Assembly (NCBI RefSeq): GCF_039649665.1
Contig: NZ_JBDJAW010000005.1
Coordinates: 230,211 to 294,210 of the forward strand
Reading direction: 5' to 3'
DNA: 64,000 nt
DNA from: Microbispora sp. ZYX-F-249
GTDB taxonomy: Bacteria > Actinomycetota > Actinomycetes > Streptosporangiales > Streptosporangiaceae
A model generated the notes under the pieces. It had not been told where the DNA came from, ran no database searches, and worked only from the letters and a program-made list of their open reading frames with translations. The position numbers and the translations under genes were made by a program. Each line of letters opens with the position of its first letter. Positions within the stretch are counted from its first letter, which is position 1. Below are positions 8,039 to 18,371 of the stretch, in pieces.

Positions 8039-9474
8039 TCGGCGAGCCAGCGGGCGATGCCGCACACCGCGTCGGCGCAGGTGCCGCACCCCGTGGTCGC
8101 CCGGGTGGCCGAGGCGAGCGCGGTCACGTCGCGGGCTCCCGACCGCCACGCTGCGGCCAGGGCGTCCTTGCTGACCGCGTTGCAGCGGCACACCACGCTC
8201 GTGCCCGGCAGCGCCGCCGCGTTGCCGTCTCCGGGGGCGGCGCCCTCGCCGTACGGCATGGCCCGGCCGAGCAGCAACGCGAGCCGGTCGGGCGGCACGG
8301 GCAGGCCGCGGTCGTAGAACTGCGTGATCGCGGCGGCGGCGTCGGGCACGCCGATCGCGATGGCCCCCGCCACCCGCTCGTCGCGGACGACGAGCTTGGC
8401 GTAGCGGCCCCGGGCCGGTTCGCTCAGCCACAGCACCTCGGCGCGGGGGTCGTCCGGCGCGGCGTGCACGTCGCCCAGCGCCGCCAGGTCCACCCCGCTC
8501 GCCTTGAGCCGGGTGACCACCTTCGTGCCGCGGTACGGCGACCGCGTGCCGGTGAGCAGCGCGGCCAGCGCGGCGGCCTGCTCCCAGGCGGGCTGCACCA
8601 GGCCGGGCACCGTGCCGGGGTGCCGCGCGCAGTCGCCGATCGCGTGGATCAGCGGGTCGCTCGTGCGCAGGTCGTCGTCGACCAGCACCCCGCCGTCGAC
8701 GGCGAGCCCGGCGGCGGACGCCTGCGCGGTCTGCGGGCGCACCCCGGCCGCCACGACGAGGAGGTCGGCGGCGACCAGCCGGCCGTCGTCCAGCTTGAGC
8801 CCGTCGCCCGGCAGGTAGCGGGCCGCCCGCGAGTTCAGCAGCACCCGCACGCCGAGGCCGCCCAGGACCCGGGCGAGCACCTGGCCCGCGCCGTAGTCGA
8901 GCTGGCGCTCCATGAGGTGGCCGGTGTGGTGGACGACGGTGACCGCGTTGCCGCGCGCCGCCAGGCCCCTGGCCGCCTCCAGGCCGAGCAGGCCGCCGCC
9001 GAGCACGGCCACCCGTACGCCGCCCCGCGCGCCGGCCGTGATCGCGGCGCAGTCGTCCAGCGTGCGGAACGTCGCCACGCCGGGGGCGAGACCCCCGTCG
9101 TCGCCGAGCAGGCCCTCCACCGGCGGCACCCACGCGCGGGCGCCGGTGGCCAGCACGAGCACGTCGTAGCCGACCCGTGTGCCGTCGTCGAGCACGACGC
9201 CGCGCCCGGCGCGGTCGATCGACACGACCTCGCGGCCCCGCCGCACCTCGACTCGGTGCCCGGCGCCCCAGCCCTCCTCCTGCAGCCGCACCGACTCGGC
9301 GGACATCGCGCCCGCCAGCACGTTCGACAGCAGGACCCGGTTGTACGGCGGGTGCGTCTCCTCCCCGATCGCGACGATCGCGACGCGCTCCCCCGCCGGG
9401 TCCCTGCGGCGGATCTCCTCCGCCAGCCGGGCGCCGGCCATGCCGTAGCCGGCGATCACGACCCTGGTTTTCAC
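8023..9474 (-). CDS. FAD/NAD(P)H oxidoreductase with BFD-like [2Fe-2S] domain, nitrate reductase partner
   Basis: This 483-residue protein resembles the N-terminal half of NirB. It has a first Rossmann motif (VVIAGYGMAGARLAEEI), a second (VAVLGGGLLGLEAARGL), an FAD Asp (HAIGDCARH) and a C-terminal BFD-like cluster site (CRCN, then CGTCADAVCG). The siroheme and sulfite-reductase domains of full NirB are absent. It therefore most likely passes electrons from NAD(P)H to the nitrate reductase, as in actinobacterial Nas systems. Its GTG start overlaps the reductase stop as GTGA. Confidence 0.88.
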   Translation of the reverse strand: MKTRVVIAGYGMAGARLAEEIRRRDPAGERVAIVAIGEETHPPYNRVLLSNVLAGAMSAESVRLQEEGWGAGHRVEVRRGREVVSIDRAGRGVVLDDGTRVGYDVLVLATGARAWVPPVEGLLGDDGGLAPGVATFRTLDDCAAITAGARGGVRVAVLGGGLLGLEAARGLAARGNAVTVVHHTGHLMERQLDYGAGQVLARVLGGLGVRVLLNSRAARYLPGDGLKLDDGRLVAADLLVVAAGVRPQTAQASAAGLAVDGGVLVDDDLRTSDPLIHAIGDCARHPGTVPGLVQPAWEQAAALAALLTGTRSPYRGTKVVTRLKASGVDLAALGDVHAAPDDPRAEVLWLSEPARGRYAKLVVRDERVAGAIAIGVPDAAAAITQFYDRGLPVPPDRLALLLGRAMPYGEGAAPGDGNAAALPGTSVVCRCNAVSKDALAAAWRSGARDVTALASATRATTGCGTCADAVCGIARWLAESENA

Positions 9475-11588
9475 TGCGCCTCCCGTTCACCCGCCGGCGC
9501 CAGCCGTACGGCGCAGACCTTGAATTCGGGCATCCGGCTGACGGGGTCGAGCGCCGGATTGGTCACGAGGTTGGCGCGCTGGGCGCCCGGGAAGTGGAAC
9601 GGCAGGAAGACCACGTCGGGCCGCATCGACGGCACGCAGCGCACCGTCGCGAGGGCCCGCCCGCGCCTGCCGACGACCTGCGCCGCCGCGCCGTCCCGCA
9701 GCCCGGCCCGCCGCGCCGTGTCCGGGTGCACCTCGACGTACGCCTCGGGCACGGCCGCGCGGAGCTCCTCCACGCGGCGGGTCTGCGCGCCCGACTGGTA
9801 GTGCTGGAGCACCCGGCCGGTGATCGCGTACAGGGGGAAGTCCTCGTCCGGCGGCTCGGCCGGCCCTTTGTGGTCCACGGCGGCGAACCTGGCCCGCCCG
9901 CCGGGATGGGCGAACCGGTCCAGGAACAGCCGCGGCGTCCCCCGATGTCCAGGCGTTCGCGGCACCGGCCAGTGGAGCCGCTCCCCGGCCCGCAGCCGGT
10001 CCCAGGTCACGCCCGAGTAGTCGGCGGGGCCGCCCTCCGAGGCCGCCCGCAGCTCGGTGAAGACCGTCTCCGGGTCGGCGGGGAAGCGCTCAGGCGGCTG
10101 CCCGAGCCGTACGGCGAGGTCGTGCAGGATCTCCAGGTCGGTGCGCACCCCGGGCGGCGGGGCGAGCGCACGGCGGCGCAGCAGCACGCGCCCTTCGAGG
10201 TTGGTCATCGTGCCGTCCTCCTCGGCCCACTGCGTGATCGGCAGCACCACGTCGGCGGCCCCGGCGGTCTCCGACAGCACGAGGTCGGCGACCACGAGGA
10301 GGTCGAGCGCGGCCAGCCGTCCGGCCACCCGGGCCGAATGCGGCGCCGACACCACCGGGTTGCTGCCGAAGACCAGCAGCGCGGACGGGCCGTCCGGCGT
10401 GCCGAGCGCGTCGAGCAGCTCGAACGCCGACCGCCCCGGGCCGGGCAGCGCGGACGGCTCGACCCCCCACACCCGCGCCACGTGCGCGCGGGCCGCCGGG
10501 TCGTCGATCCGCCGGTAGCCGGGGAGCTGGTCGGCCTTCTGCCCGTGCTCGCGCCCGCCCTGCCCGTTGCCCTGGCCGGTCAGGCAGCCCCAGCCCGAGC
10601 CCCGGCGGCCGGGCAGGCCCAGCGCGAGCGCCAGGTTGATCCAGGCCCCGACCGTGTCCACACCCGTGGCGTGCTGCTCGGTGCCGCGCCCGGTCAGCAC
10701 GTACGCGCTCGCGGCCCCGGCCAGGATCGCGGCGGCCCTGCGCTGGTCGGCGGCGGCGACGCCGGTCACCCGCTCCACCCGCTCGGGCCACCAGCCGGCG
10801 GCCACCCGCCAGGCCTCCTCGAACCCCGTCGTACGGTCGCCGACGTACGCGTGGTCGAGGTGCCCGTCGGCCACGGCGGCGTGCAGGATGCCGAGCGCCA
10901 GCGCGAGGTCGGTGCCGGGGGCCGGCGCGAGGTGCAGCGCGGCGCGCTCGGCCGTGGGGGTGCGCCGGGGATCGACCACGATCAGCCCGCCGGCGTCCAC
11001 GGCCCGGCGCAGGTGCGACAGGAAGGGCGGCATCGTCTCGGCCGGGTTGCCCCCGGCGAGCAGCACCGCGTCCGCGCCGTCCAGGTCGGCCAGGGGGAAC
11101 GGCAGCCCCCGGTCGAGCCCGAAGGCGCGGTGCGCCGCGGCCGCCGCCGACGACATGCAGAACCTGCCGTTGTAGTCCACCTGGGAGGTGCCGAGCGCCA
11201 CCCGGGCGAACTTGCCGAGCAGATAGGCCTTCTCGTTGGTGAGCCCGCCGCCGCCGAAGACCGCGACGGCGTCCGGCCCCCGCGCCGCGACGATCTCCTC
11301 GATCCTGCGGGCGACCAGGCCGAGGGCCTCGTCCCAGCTCGCCGGGCGCAGCGTCCCGCCGTCCCGGACGAGCGGCGTGGTGAGCCGGGCCGGCGAGCCG
11401 AGCAGGGCCGCGGCGGTCCAGCCCTTCTGGCACAGGCCGCCCGCGGACGGGTCGCGGGGCCGCACCCGGACCGAGGCGCGGCCCGCCGGGCTGAGGGTCA
11501 TGCCGCACTGCAACGCGCAGTACGGGCAGTGAGTGTCGACGGCACCGACAGCGGCGTCCGCCGGGCGCGTGCTCGTCGCCGCGCGCAT
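9471..11588 (-). CDS. Molybdopterin nitrate reductase (assimilatory type)
   Basis: The 705-residue catalytic subunit reduces nitrate to nitrite. It has an N-terminal [4Fe-4S] motif (CPYCALQCG, then LCQKGW), the molybdopterin oxidoreductase domain (NPAETMPPFLSHLRRA, GTDLALALGI) and a C-terminal molybdopterin-dinucleotide-binding domain (ITGRVLQHYQSGAQTRR, VFLPFHFPGAQRANLVT). No Tat signal is seen, so it is cytoplasmic. The ATG at 11588 follows GAGGAGGTGGAG. It starts only 38 bases after the DAHP synthase stop on the same strand, which places nitrite production inside the pap gene array. A Phe/Tyr-independent assimilatory role is equally possible. Confidence 0.92.
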   Translation of the reverse strand: MRAATSTRPADAAVGAVDTHCPYCALQCGMTLSPAGRASVRVRPRDPSAGGLCQKGWTAAALLGSPARLTTPLVRDGGTLRPASWDEALGLVARRIEEIVAARGPDAVAVFGGGGLTNEKAYLLGKFARVALGTSQVDYNGRFCMSSAAAAAHRAFGLDRGLPFPLADLDGADAVLLAGGNPAETMPPFLSHLRRAVDAGGLIVVDPRRTPTAERAALHLAPAPGTDLALALGILHAAVADGHLDHAYVGDRTTGFEEAWRVAAGWWPERVERVTGVAAADQRRAAAILAGAASAYVLTGRGTEQHATGVDTVGAWINLALALGLPGRRGSGWGCLTGQGNGQGGREHGQKADQLPGYRRIDDPAARAHVARVWGVEPSALPGPGRSAFELLDALGTPDGPSALLVFGSNPVVSAPHSARVAGRLAALDLLVVADLVLSETAGAADVVLPITQWAEEDGTMTNLEGRVLLRRRALAPPPGVRTDLEILHDLAVRLGQPPERFPADPETVFTELRAASEGGPADYSGVTWDRLRAGERLHWPVPRTPGHRGTPRLFLDRFAHPGGRARFAAVDHKGPAEPPDEDFPLYAITGRVLQHYQSGAQTRRVEELRAAVPEAYVEVHPDTARRAGLRDGAAAQVVGRRGRALATVRCVPSMRPDVVFLPFHFPGAQRANLVTNPALDPVSRMPEFKVCAVRLAPAGEREAQ

Positions 11589-11626
11589 CGCTCCACCTCC
11601 TCGACCGGCACTCGTACGCAGCGGGA

Positions 11627-12709
11627 CTAGACGACGTCGGGGGTGAGGGCGTCGTGGATCCCGGAGTAGTCGGCGGCCGGTGCGGGGGCCATCCGGCGGC
11701 CGACGCCGAGCGCCAGCATCTCCAGCCGGTTCATCAGCCGGGCGAAGTCCTCGGGCAGCAGCGCCTGCTTGCCGTCGCACAGCGCCTGCTCGGGCTGGAC
11801 GTGCACGTCGACCAGCAGGGCGTCCGCGCCCGCGGCCACGGCGGCCAGCGTGAGCGGCTCGATGAGCTCGGGGATGCCGAGCGAGTGGCTGGGGTCGACC
11901 ATCACCGGCAGGTGGGTGCGCCGCTTGAGCAGTGCCACCGCCGACAGGTCGAGGGTGAAGCGGGTGGCCCCCTCGAACGTCCTGATCCCCCGCTCGCACA
12001 GCACGACCTGGTCGTTGCCCTCGGCCAGGAGATACTCGGCCGCGGTGAGCAGTTCGTCGACCGTGCAGCCGAAGCCACGCTTGAGCACGACCGGCATGCC
12101 GCTGCGGCCCACCTCGATCAGCAGCTCGAAGTTCTGCATGTTGCGGGTGCCGATCTGGAAGCCGTCCACCACCTCGGCCATCCGGTCGACGTGCCGGGGG
12201 TCGACGACCTCGGTGAGGATCGGCAGGCCGGTCTCCTCCCTGGCCTTCGCCAGGAGCTCCAGACCCGCCCACTTGAGGCCCTGGAAGGAGTACGGCGTGG
12301 TGCGCGGCTTGAAGGCGCCGCCGCGCAGGCCGACCGCGCCGTGCCGGGCGACGGCGGCGGCCGTGGACATCATCTGCCCGGGGTTCTCCACCGCGCAGGG
12401 GCCGGCGAAGACCGCGATGTCCCCGTCCCCGATCAGGGTGGAACCGATGGACACGACCGTGCCCGAGGGGAACAGCTCGCGCCGGCCGAGCCGGAAGCCG
12501 CCGCCCGCCCGTACGGTCTGCCGCGGCTGGGGCAGGCCGGCCGGGGCGGGCAGCACCGTGGCGGGCCCCTGGGCCACTATCACGTCCGCCCCGCCCAGCC
12601 GGTAGGTCCTGGCGGTGGTTCCGGTGGAGTCGAAGTGCCGGGCCCACCCGGCGAAGCCGGACGGATCGATCGTCGAGTCGAACACCAGCAACAGCTCGGC
12701 GTCAGTCAT
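11627..12709 (-). CDS. DAHP synthase, AroA-beta (KDO8PS-like) type
   Basis: This 360-residue enzyme condenses phosphoenolpyruvate and erythrose 4-phosphate, the entry step of the shikimate pathway. Diagnostic motifs are FAGPCAVEN, GGAFKPRTTPYSFQGL, IGTRNMQNFELL, CERGIRTFE, PVMVDPSHSLG and VDVHVQPEQALCDG. An N-terminal ferredoxin-like regulatory-type segment (1-90) precedes the barrel. The ATG at 12709 is chosen because GAGAGG sits just upstream, whereas a GTG at 12724 would place that site inside the coding region. A dedicated copy next to pap genes is the usual way secondary pathways raise chorismate supply. Feedback sensitivity cannot be judged. Confidence 0.92.
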   Translation of the reverse strand: MTDAELLLVFDSTIDPSGFAGWARHFDSTGTTARTYRLGGADVIVAQGPATVLPAPAGLPQPRQTVRAGGGFRLGRRELFPSGTVVSIGSTLIGDGDIAVFAGPCAVENPGQMMSTAAAVARHGAVGLRGGAFKPRTTPYSFQGLKWAGLELLAKAREETGLPILTEVVDPRHVDRMAEVVDGFQIGTRNMQNFELLIEVGRSGMPVVLKRGFGCTVDELLTAAEYLLAEGNDQVVLCERGIRTFEGATRFTLDLSAVALLKRRTHLPVMVDPSHSLGIPELIEPLTLAAVAAGADALLVDVHVQPEQALCDGKQALLPEDFARLMNRLEMLALGVGRRMAPAPAADYSGIHDALTPDVV

Positions 12710-12779
12710 GGGAATCCTCTCCACATCCGTGTGGTCGGGTCTGTCATGGGGGTCGGGCCGGCGGTCGCTTCCGCGTGCA

Positions 12780-12824
12780 CGCCGCCGGGCCGGGCCTTGG
12801 GGGGGAACCTCCGGCCCGGCGGCG
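12780..12824 (-). terminator. Perfect 14-bp hairpin between the ANL ligase and DAHP synthase genes
   Basis: CGCCGCCGGGCCGG (12780-12793) and CCGGCCCGGCGGCG (12811-12824) are perfect inverted repeats around a 17-base loop rich in C on the minus strand. It lies 94 bases beyond the ligase stop and 70 bases before the DAHP synthase start. No U-tract follows. It may be a Rho-independent-like terminator, an attenuator in the DAHP synthase leader, or an RNA-stabilising stem. Confidence 0.6.
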
Positions 12825-12826
12825 CG

Positions 12827-12890
12827 GATCAGGTGCGGATCGAATGCGGATCGCGTGCCGATCGCGTGCCGATCGCGTGCCGATCGCGGG
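12827..12890. repeat. 11-bp tandem array (GATC-containing)
   Basis: GATC recurs at 12827, 12838, 12849, 12860, 12871 and 12882, exactly 11 bases apart. Three central copies are identical (GATCGCGTGCC) and the two to the left diverge. A related GATCAG overlaps the ligase stop codon at 12916. The one-turn spacing would put any bound protein on one DNA face. Replication slippage from the stop region is a simpler origin. Confidence 0.8.
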
Positions 12891-12917
12891 ATCGGGCGTC
12901 GGGTGGGTGCGGGGGGA

Positions 12918-14603
12918 TCAGACGAAGACGTCGGTGAGGATGGTGCCGAGCGACTTGCCGCCGTTCTCGCGGATGTAGGTCGACAGCGAGCTGTACTTCT
13001 CCCGCAGCCGGCGCTTGAGGACCTTTCCGGTGACGCCGACCGGGAAGTCCTCGTCGGTGCGCGCGACCTCCAGCATGGTCAGCTCGGGGTGGCCGGCGGC
13101 CTTCAGCTTCTCGTTCGCCTCGTTGAGCAACCTCTGCGCGTCCGGCCTGGCGGCGCTGGACGTCACGACCGCCACCGGGACGGTGCGTCCGCGGTGGATG
13201 GCGGCCACCACGGCGCAGTCGAGGACCTCGGGCAGGTCGTTGAGCAGCAGCTCCTCCATGAAGACCGAGTAGCCGGTGCCGCTCGGGGTCTCGATGGCGT
13301 CCACCGCCCGGTCGACCTGGAAGTAGTTGCCCGCCTCGTCGCGGTAGGCCATGTCGCCGGTCAGCCAGTAGCCCGACAGCTTGCTGCGGTAGGTGGTGTC
13401 GGAGTCGCTCCAGTATCCGGCGGTGATCGCCGGGCCCTTCGCGCCGAGCAGCCCGACCTCGTTGACGTCGGCGACCGTGCCGTCCCTGCGCAGCACCGCG
13501 ACCTCGGCGACGCCGACCGGCTTGCCCACGCACCGGTCGTTGCGCTCGTCGGCCAGCGTGCGGACCTTCAGCAGCACGCCCCAGCCCAGCTCGGTGGTGC
13601 CGAGGCGGTCGAAGAACGCGGCCGGCGGCAGCGACGGGTCGCGCATGGCCAGGATGCCCTTGATGTGCTTCTCGTGGACCGCGTCGCCGATGGAGATCCA
13701 GACGTTGACCGAGTCGATCGCCCCGGCCGGCAGGTCCGCGCCCGCCAGCTCGGCGTACGCGTGACCGAAGGCCATGACGGTCGTCGGGCGGTACTTCTCG
13801 ACGGCCTTGGCCAGCTCGGGGCCGCTGGTGTCGAACCAGGGCACGAGGGGCGTGCCGCCCAGCACGGCGTACGTCGTGTAGGCGATGCAGCCGAGGTGCG
13901 ACTGCGGCAGCGCGGTCATCATCACGGCGCCGGGCTGCTCGTGGTGGTCCACGAGGCGGAAGCGGGGCCCGGCCACACACGAGCGGTGGGTCTGGATGAC
14001 CGGCTTGGGCCGCCCGGTGGTGCCGGAGGAGTGCAGGATCGAGACCGGGTCCTCGCCGACGTGGCGGAAGCGGGCCTCCTCGGGCAGCGCGGCGTGCGGC
14101 GGCGCCGGCAGTTCCTCGGCCACCTGCGTCCACCGCAGGCCGGGCAGCAGGTGGAACTCCTCGCCGAGGATCTCCAGGTGGGCGATGTCGGTGTACATGC
14201 CGACCGGGTTGGTCTGGCGGCACAGCTCGGTGGCGATGTACCGCGACGCCTTGCTGTTGACCAGCACCGCCACCGCGCCGATCTGGGCCAGCGCGTAGAA
14301 GTGCAGGGAGTAGGCGAAGGAGTCCTCCAGGTAGATGGCCACGCGGTCGCGGGGGCGTACGCCCTGGCGCAGGTACCACACCGACCAGCTCTGGGCCAGC
14401 TCGTCCAGCTCCAGCAGGCTGAACTCGGTCTGCTGCTCACCCCGGGTGTTGGTCAGCGGCCGGCCCAGGTGGATGAACGGCAGCTCCGGGTGCGGGTTCG
14501 CCTCGATGGCCTTCGTCAGCAGGTTGCCGCCGCCGAGGTCCGGGTCCGCGGCGAACCTGGCGCGCTGCTCCGGCGTGAGGACGGTCTCGTGGGAGATGGT
14601 CAT
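12918..14603 (-). CDS. ANL-superfamily adenylating enzyme (acyl/aryl-CoA ligase or diazotase type)
   Basis: This 561-residue enzyme has the complete ANL core: P-loop SILHSSGTTGRPKP, RLGTTELGWG (A5), YWLTGDMAYRDEAGNYF with the following VDR (A7-A8), and the C-terminal lysine motif GVTGKVLKRRL (A10). It should form an acyl- or otherwise adenylated intermediate. Family members include aryl-CoA ligases and, in cremeomycin-type pathways, ATP-dependent diazotases that use nitrite. The pap genes and nitrate reductase next door make the second role attractive, but sequence reading cannot distinguish them. ATG 14603 is chosen for its AAAGGTGAG site; a GTG at 14612 overlapping the papC stop is an alternative. 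Confidence 0.8.
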   Translation of the reverse strand: MTISHETVLTPEQRARFAADPDLGGGNLLTKAIEANPHPELPFIHLGRPLTNTRGEQQTEFSLLELDELAQSWSVWYLRQGVRPRDRVAIYLEDSFAYSLHFYALAQIGAVAVLVNSKASRYIATELCRQTNPVGMYTDIAHLEILGEEFHLLPGLRWTQVAEELPAPPHAALPEEARFRHVGEDPVSILHSSGTTGRPKPVIQTHRSCVAGPRFRLVDHHEQPGAVMMTALPQSHLGCIAYTTYAVLGGTPLVPWFDTSGPELAKAVEKYRPTTVMAFGHAYAELAGADLPAGAIDSVNVWISIGDAVHEKHIKGILAMRDPSLPPAAFFDRLGTTELGWGVLLKVRTLADERNDRCVGKPVGVAEVAVLRRDGTVADVNEVGLLGAKGPAITAGYWSDSDTTYRSKLSGYWLTGDMAYRDEAGNYFQVDRAVDAIETPSGTGYSVFMEELLLNDLPEVLDCAVVAAIHRGRTVPVAVVTSSAARPDAQRLLNEANEKLKAAGHPELTMLEVARTDEDFPVGVTGKVLKRRLREKYSSLSTYIRENGGKSLGTILTDVFV

Positions 14604-14608
14604 CGGTC

Positions 14609-15637
14609 TCACCTTTCATTCGTGACGGGGCGTGACGTGCTCGTAGAGGGGTCGGGCTGGTACGGGCCCGGGGCGTGCTCAGGGGGGCGCAGTGCGCCGA
14701 ACATCTCGGCGCAGGTGTCGCGGTAGAAGCCGAGATCGGGACCGAGGAGATCGCGCAGCCCGCCCAGGGCCGCCGCGAACTCCGCCTCCCCGTCCGACGG
14801 GCCGTCCGCCGGGCCGTCGAGGAGGGCGGCGAGTGTGCGTACGCCTTCCGCGAGCGCCGCGCGGGCGGCGGCGGCCTGCGGGTTGGCCGACTGGACGTCC
14901 CAGTAGACCTCCGGGGTGCCCGAGGCGATCCGGGCCAGCAGCGCGAGCAGCGTGGCGTGCGGCGGCGGGGCGACGGCGGCCAGTTCGGCGACCCCGACGC
15001 CGAGGCGGGCCAGCGCGAAGCCGAACGACAGCACCGCCGCGTGGGTGAGCGCCTGCGTCGCCGCGGCCAGCCGGTCGTGCTCGTGCGCGCCGAGCCGTAC
15101 GGCACGGCCGCCCCAGCTGTCGACCAGCCGCAGCAGCGCCCGGGTCCGGGGGCCGTCGTGGACCACGACGGCGGCGACCGGCCGCCCGGCGAAGCCGAGC
15201 GAGGGGGCGAACATCGGGTTGAGACCGGCCGCCTCGACGTCCCCGGCGTGCGCCCGGACCGCCTCGGCGATCGGGCCCTTGACCGAGAGCGTGTCGGCGA
15301 GCAGCGCGCCCGGGCGCATCGCGGCGGCGACCTGTTTCACCGCCGCCAGGGCCACCGGCTCGGGCACCGCGAGCAGGACGAGGTCGGCCCGCCCGATCTC
15401 CTCGGCGAGATCGGGCCCGATGTCCGTGATGTCGCCGCGCAGGAACCTCGGCCCCCCGGCACTGGGCTGGTCGGCACTGGGCTGGTCGGCGCTGGGCCGG
15501 CCGGCGCTGGGTGCGGGGTCGACGACGACCACCTCGGCGCCGGACCGCAGCAGGTGCCCGGCGAACAGGCCGCCCACCGCGCCCGCGCCGCCCACGACGA
15601 CACAGCGCCGCAGCAGGTCCGTCTCCCCGCGGGTCAT
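14609..15637 (-). CDS. papC: Prephenate dehydrogenase-like enzyme (PapC type)
   Basis: The 342-residue TyrA-like protein has a Rossmann motif ([18 protein letters not shown]), NAD(P)-contact region [12 protein letters not shown], and the family signature [12 protein letters not shown] followed by [10 protein letters not shown] helical C-terminal dimerisation domain with [12 protein letters not shown] follows. In 4-aminophenylalanine pathways PapC oxidatively decarboxylates 4-amino-4-deoxyprephenate to 4-aminophenylpyruvate. The neighbouring ADC synthase and mutase favour that substrate over prephenate. A 15-base tandem repeat encodes the SADQP repeat near residues 48-60. Two bases separate it from the papA stop, so translation is probably coupled. 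Confidence 0.85.
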   Translation of the reverse strand: MTRGETDLLRRCVVVGGAGAVGGLFAGHLLRSGAEVVVVDPAPSAGRPSADQPSADQPSAGGPRFLRGDITDIGPDLAEEIGRADLVLLAVPEPVALAAVKQVAAAMRPGALLADTLSVKGPIAEAVRAHAGDVEAAGLNPMFAPSLGFAGRPVAAVVVHDGPRTRALLRLVDSWGGRAVRLGAHEHDRLAAATQALTHAAVLSFGFALARLGVGVAELAAVAPPPHATLLALLARIASGTPEVYWDVQSANPQAAAARAALAEGVRTLAALLDGPADGPSDGEAEFAAALGGLRDLLGPDLGFYRDTCAEMFGALRPPEHAPGPYQPDPSTSTSRPVTNER

Positions 15638-15639
15638 GG

Positions 15640-18076
<2,437 letters not shown>

Positions 18077-18270
18077 GTGAACAGCCCTCCAATCGGGGGT
18101 GCACGGGATGTTCCGGCCCTGTCGGGCTAATTCAGGATTCGATCCGGCGGGCATTTCTCACAACCCCTAACGCCCCCACAGCGCGGCCGGGAGATCCGGG
18201 GTGACCTCGGACTTCTCGATGCCCCCGGTCCGCCGAGGCGGACGAGTCGCCGGCGACCCCGGTTCACCCC

Positions 18271-18306
18271 TATCGGGAAACGACTCGTCCCGAATTATCG
18301 GGAAAT
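18271..18306. promoter_or_regulatory. Operator-like palindrome plus direct repeat
   Basis: TCCCGA-ATTA-TCGGGA (18288-18303) is a perfect palindrome around a 4-base spacer. The decamer TATCGGGAAA occurs at 18271-18280 and again at 18297-18306. The site lies directly upstream of the -35 box at 18311 and in the papB/ATP-grasp divergent region. A regulator bound here could control both directions. No regulator gene is adjacent; the NarL-type regulator at 1017 and the LysR at 28623 are the nearest candidates. Confidence 0.55.
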
Positions 18307-18310
18307 TTTA

Positions 18311-18340
18311 TTGACCGGTCCGAAACGCCGGAACTAGCCT
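18311..18340 (+). promoter_or_regulatory. SigA-type promoter for the second ATP-grasp gene
   Basis: TTGACC (18311-18316) and TAGCCT (18335-18340) are separated by 18 bases. This matches the actinobacterial housekeeping pattern TTGACN-17/18-TANNNT. Transcription would start about 25 bases before the GTG at 18372. Confidence 0.5.
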
Positions 18341-18371
18341 CCGGTCGCGTGAACATGTGAGAGAAACGGCG

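Larger units (their letters stand above)
18077..18371. other. Divergent control region between papB and the second ATP-grasp gene
   Basis: These 295 bases hold no gene. The part nearest 18372 is unusually AT-rich for this genome and contains the operator-like repeats and promoter listed separately. The papB-proximal part shows no clear promoter hexamers. Confidence 0.6.

Noticed and set aside
3430..10500. Very long plus-strand ORFs (for example 3430-5160 and 6409-9801)
   Set aside because: They are antisense to clear minus-strand genes, have low-complexity Arg/Gly/Pro/His-rich translations and no motifs; they arise from high GC.
9471..12647. 1058-codon version of nitrate reductase
   Set aside because: The upstream third overlaps the DAHP synthase gene out of frame; the ATG at 11588 has a near-perfect ribosome binding site.
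12827..12881. Possible replication-origin iterons
   Set aside because: No Rep, DnaA-box cluster or AT-rich unwinding region nearby; fits slippage repeat better.
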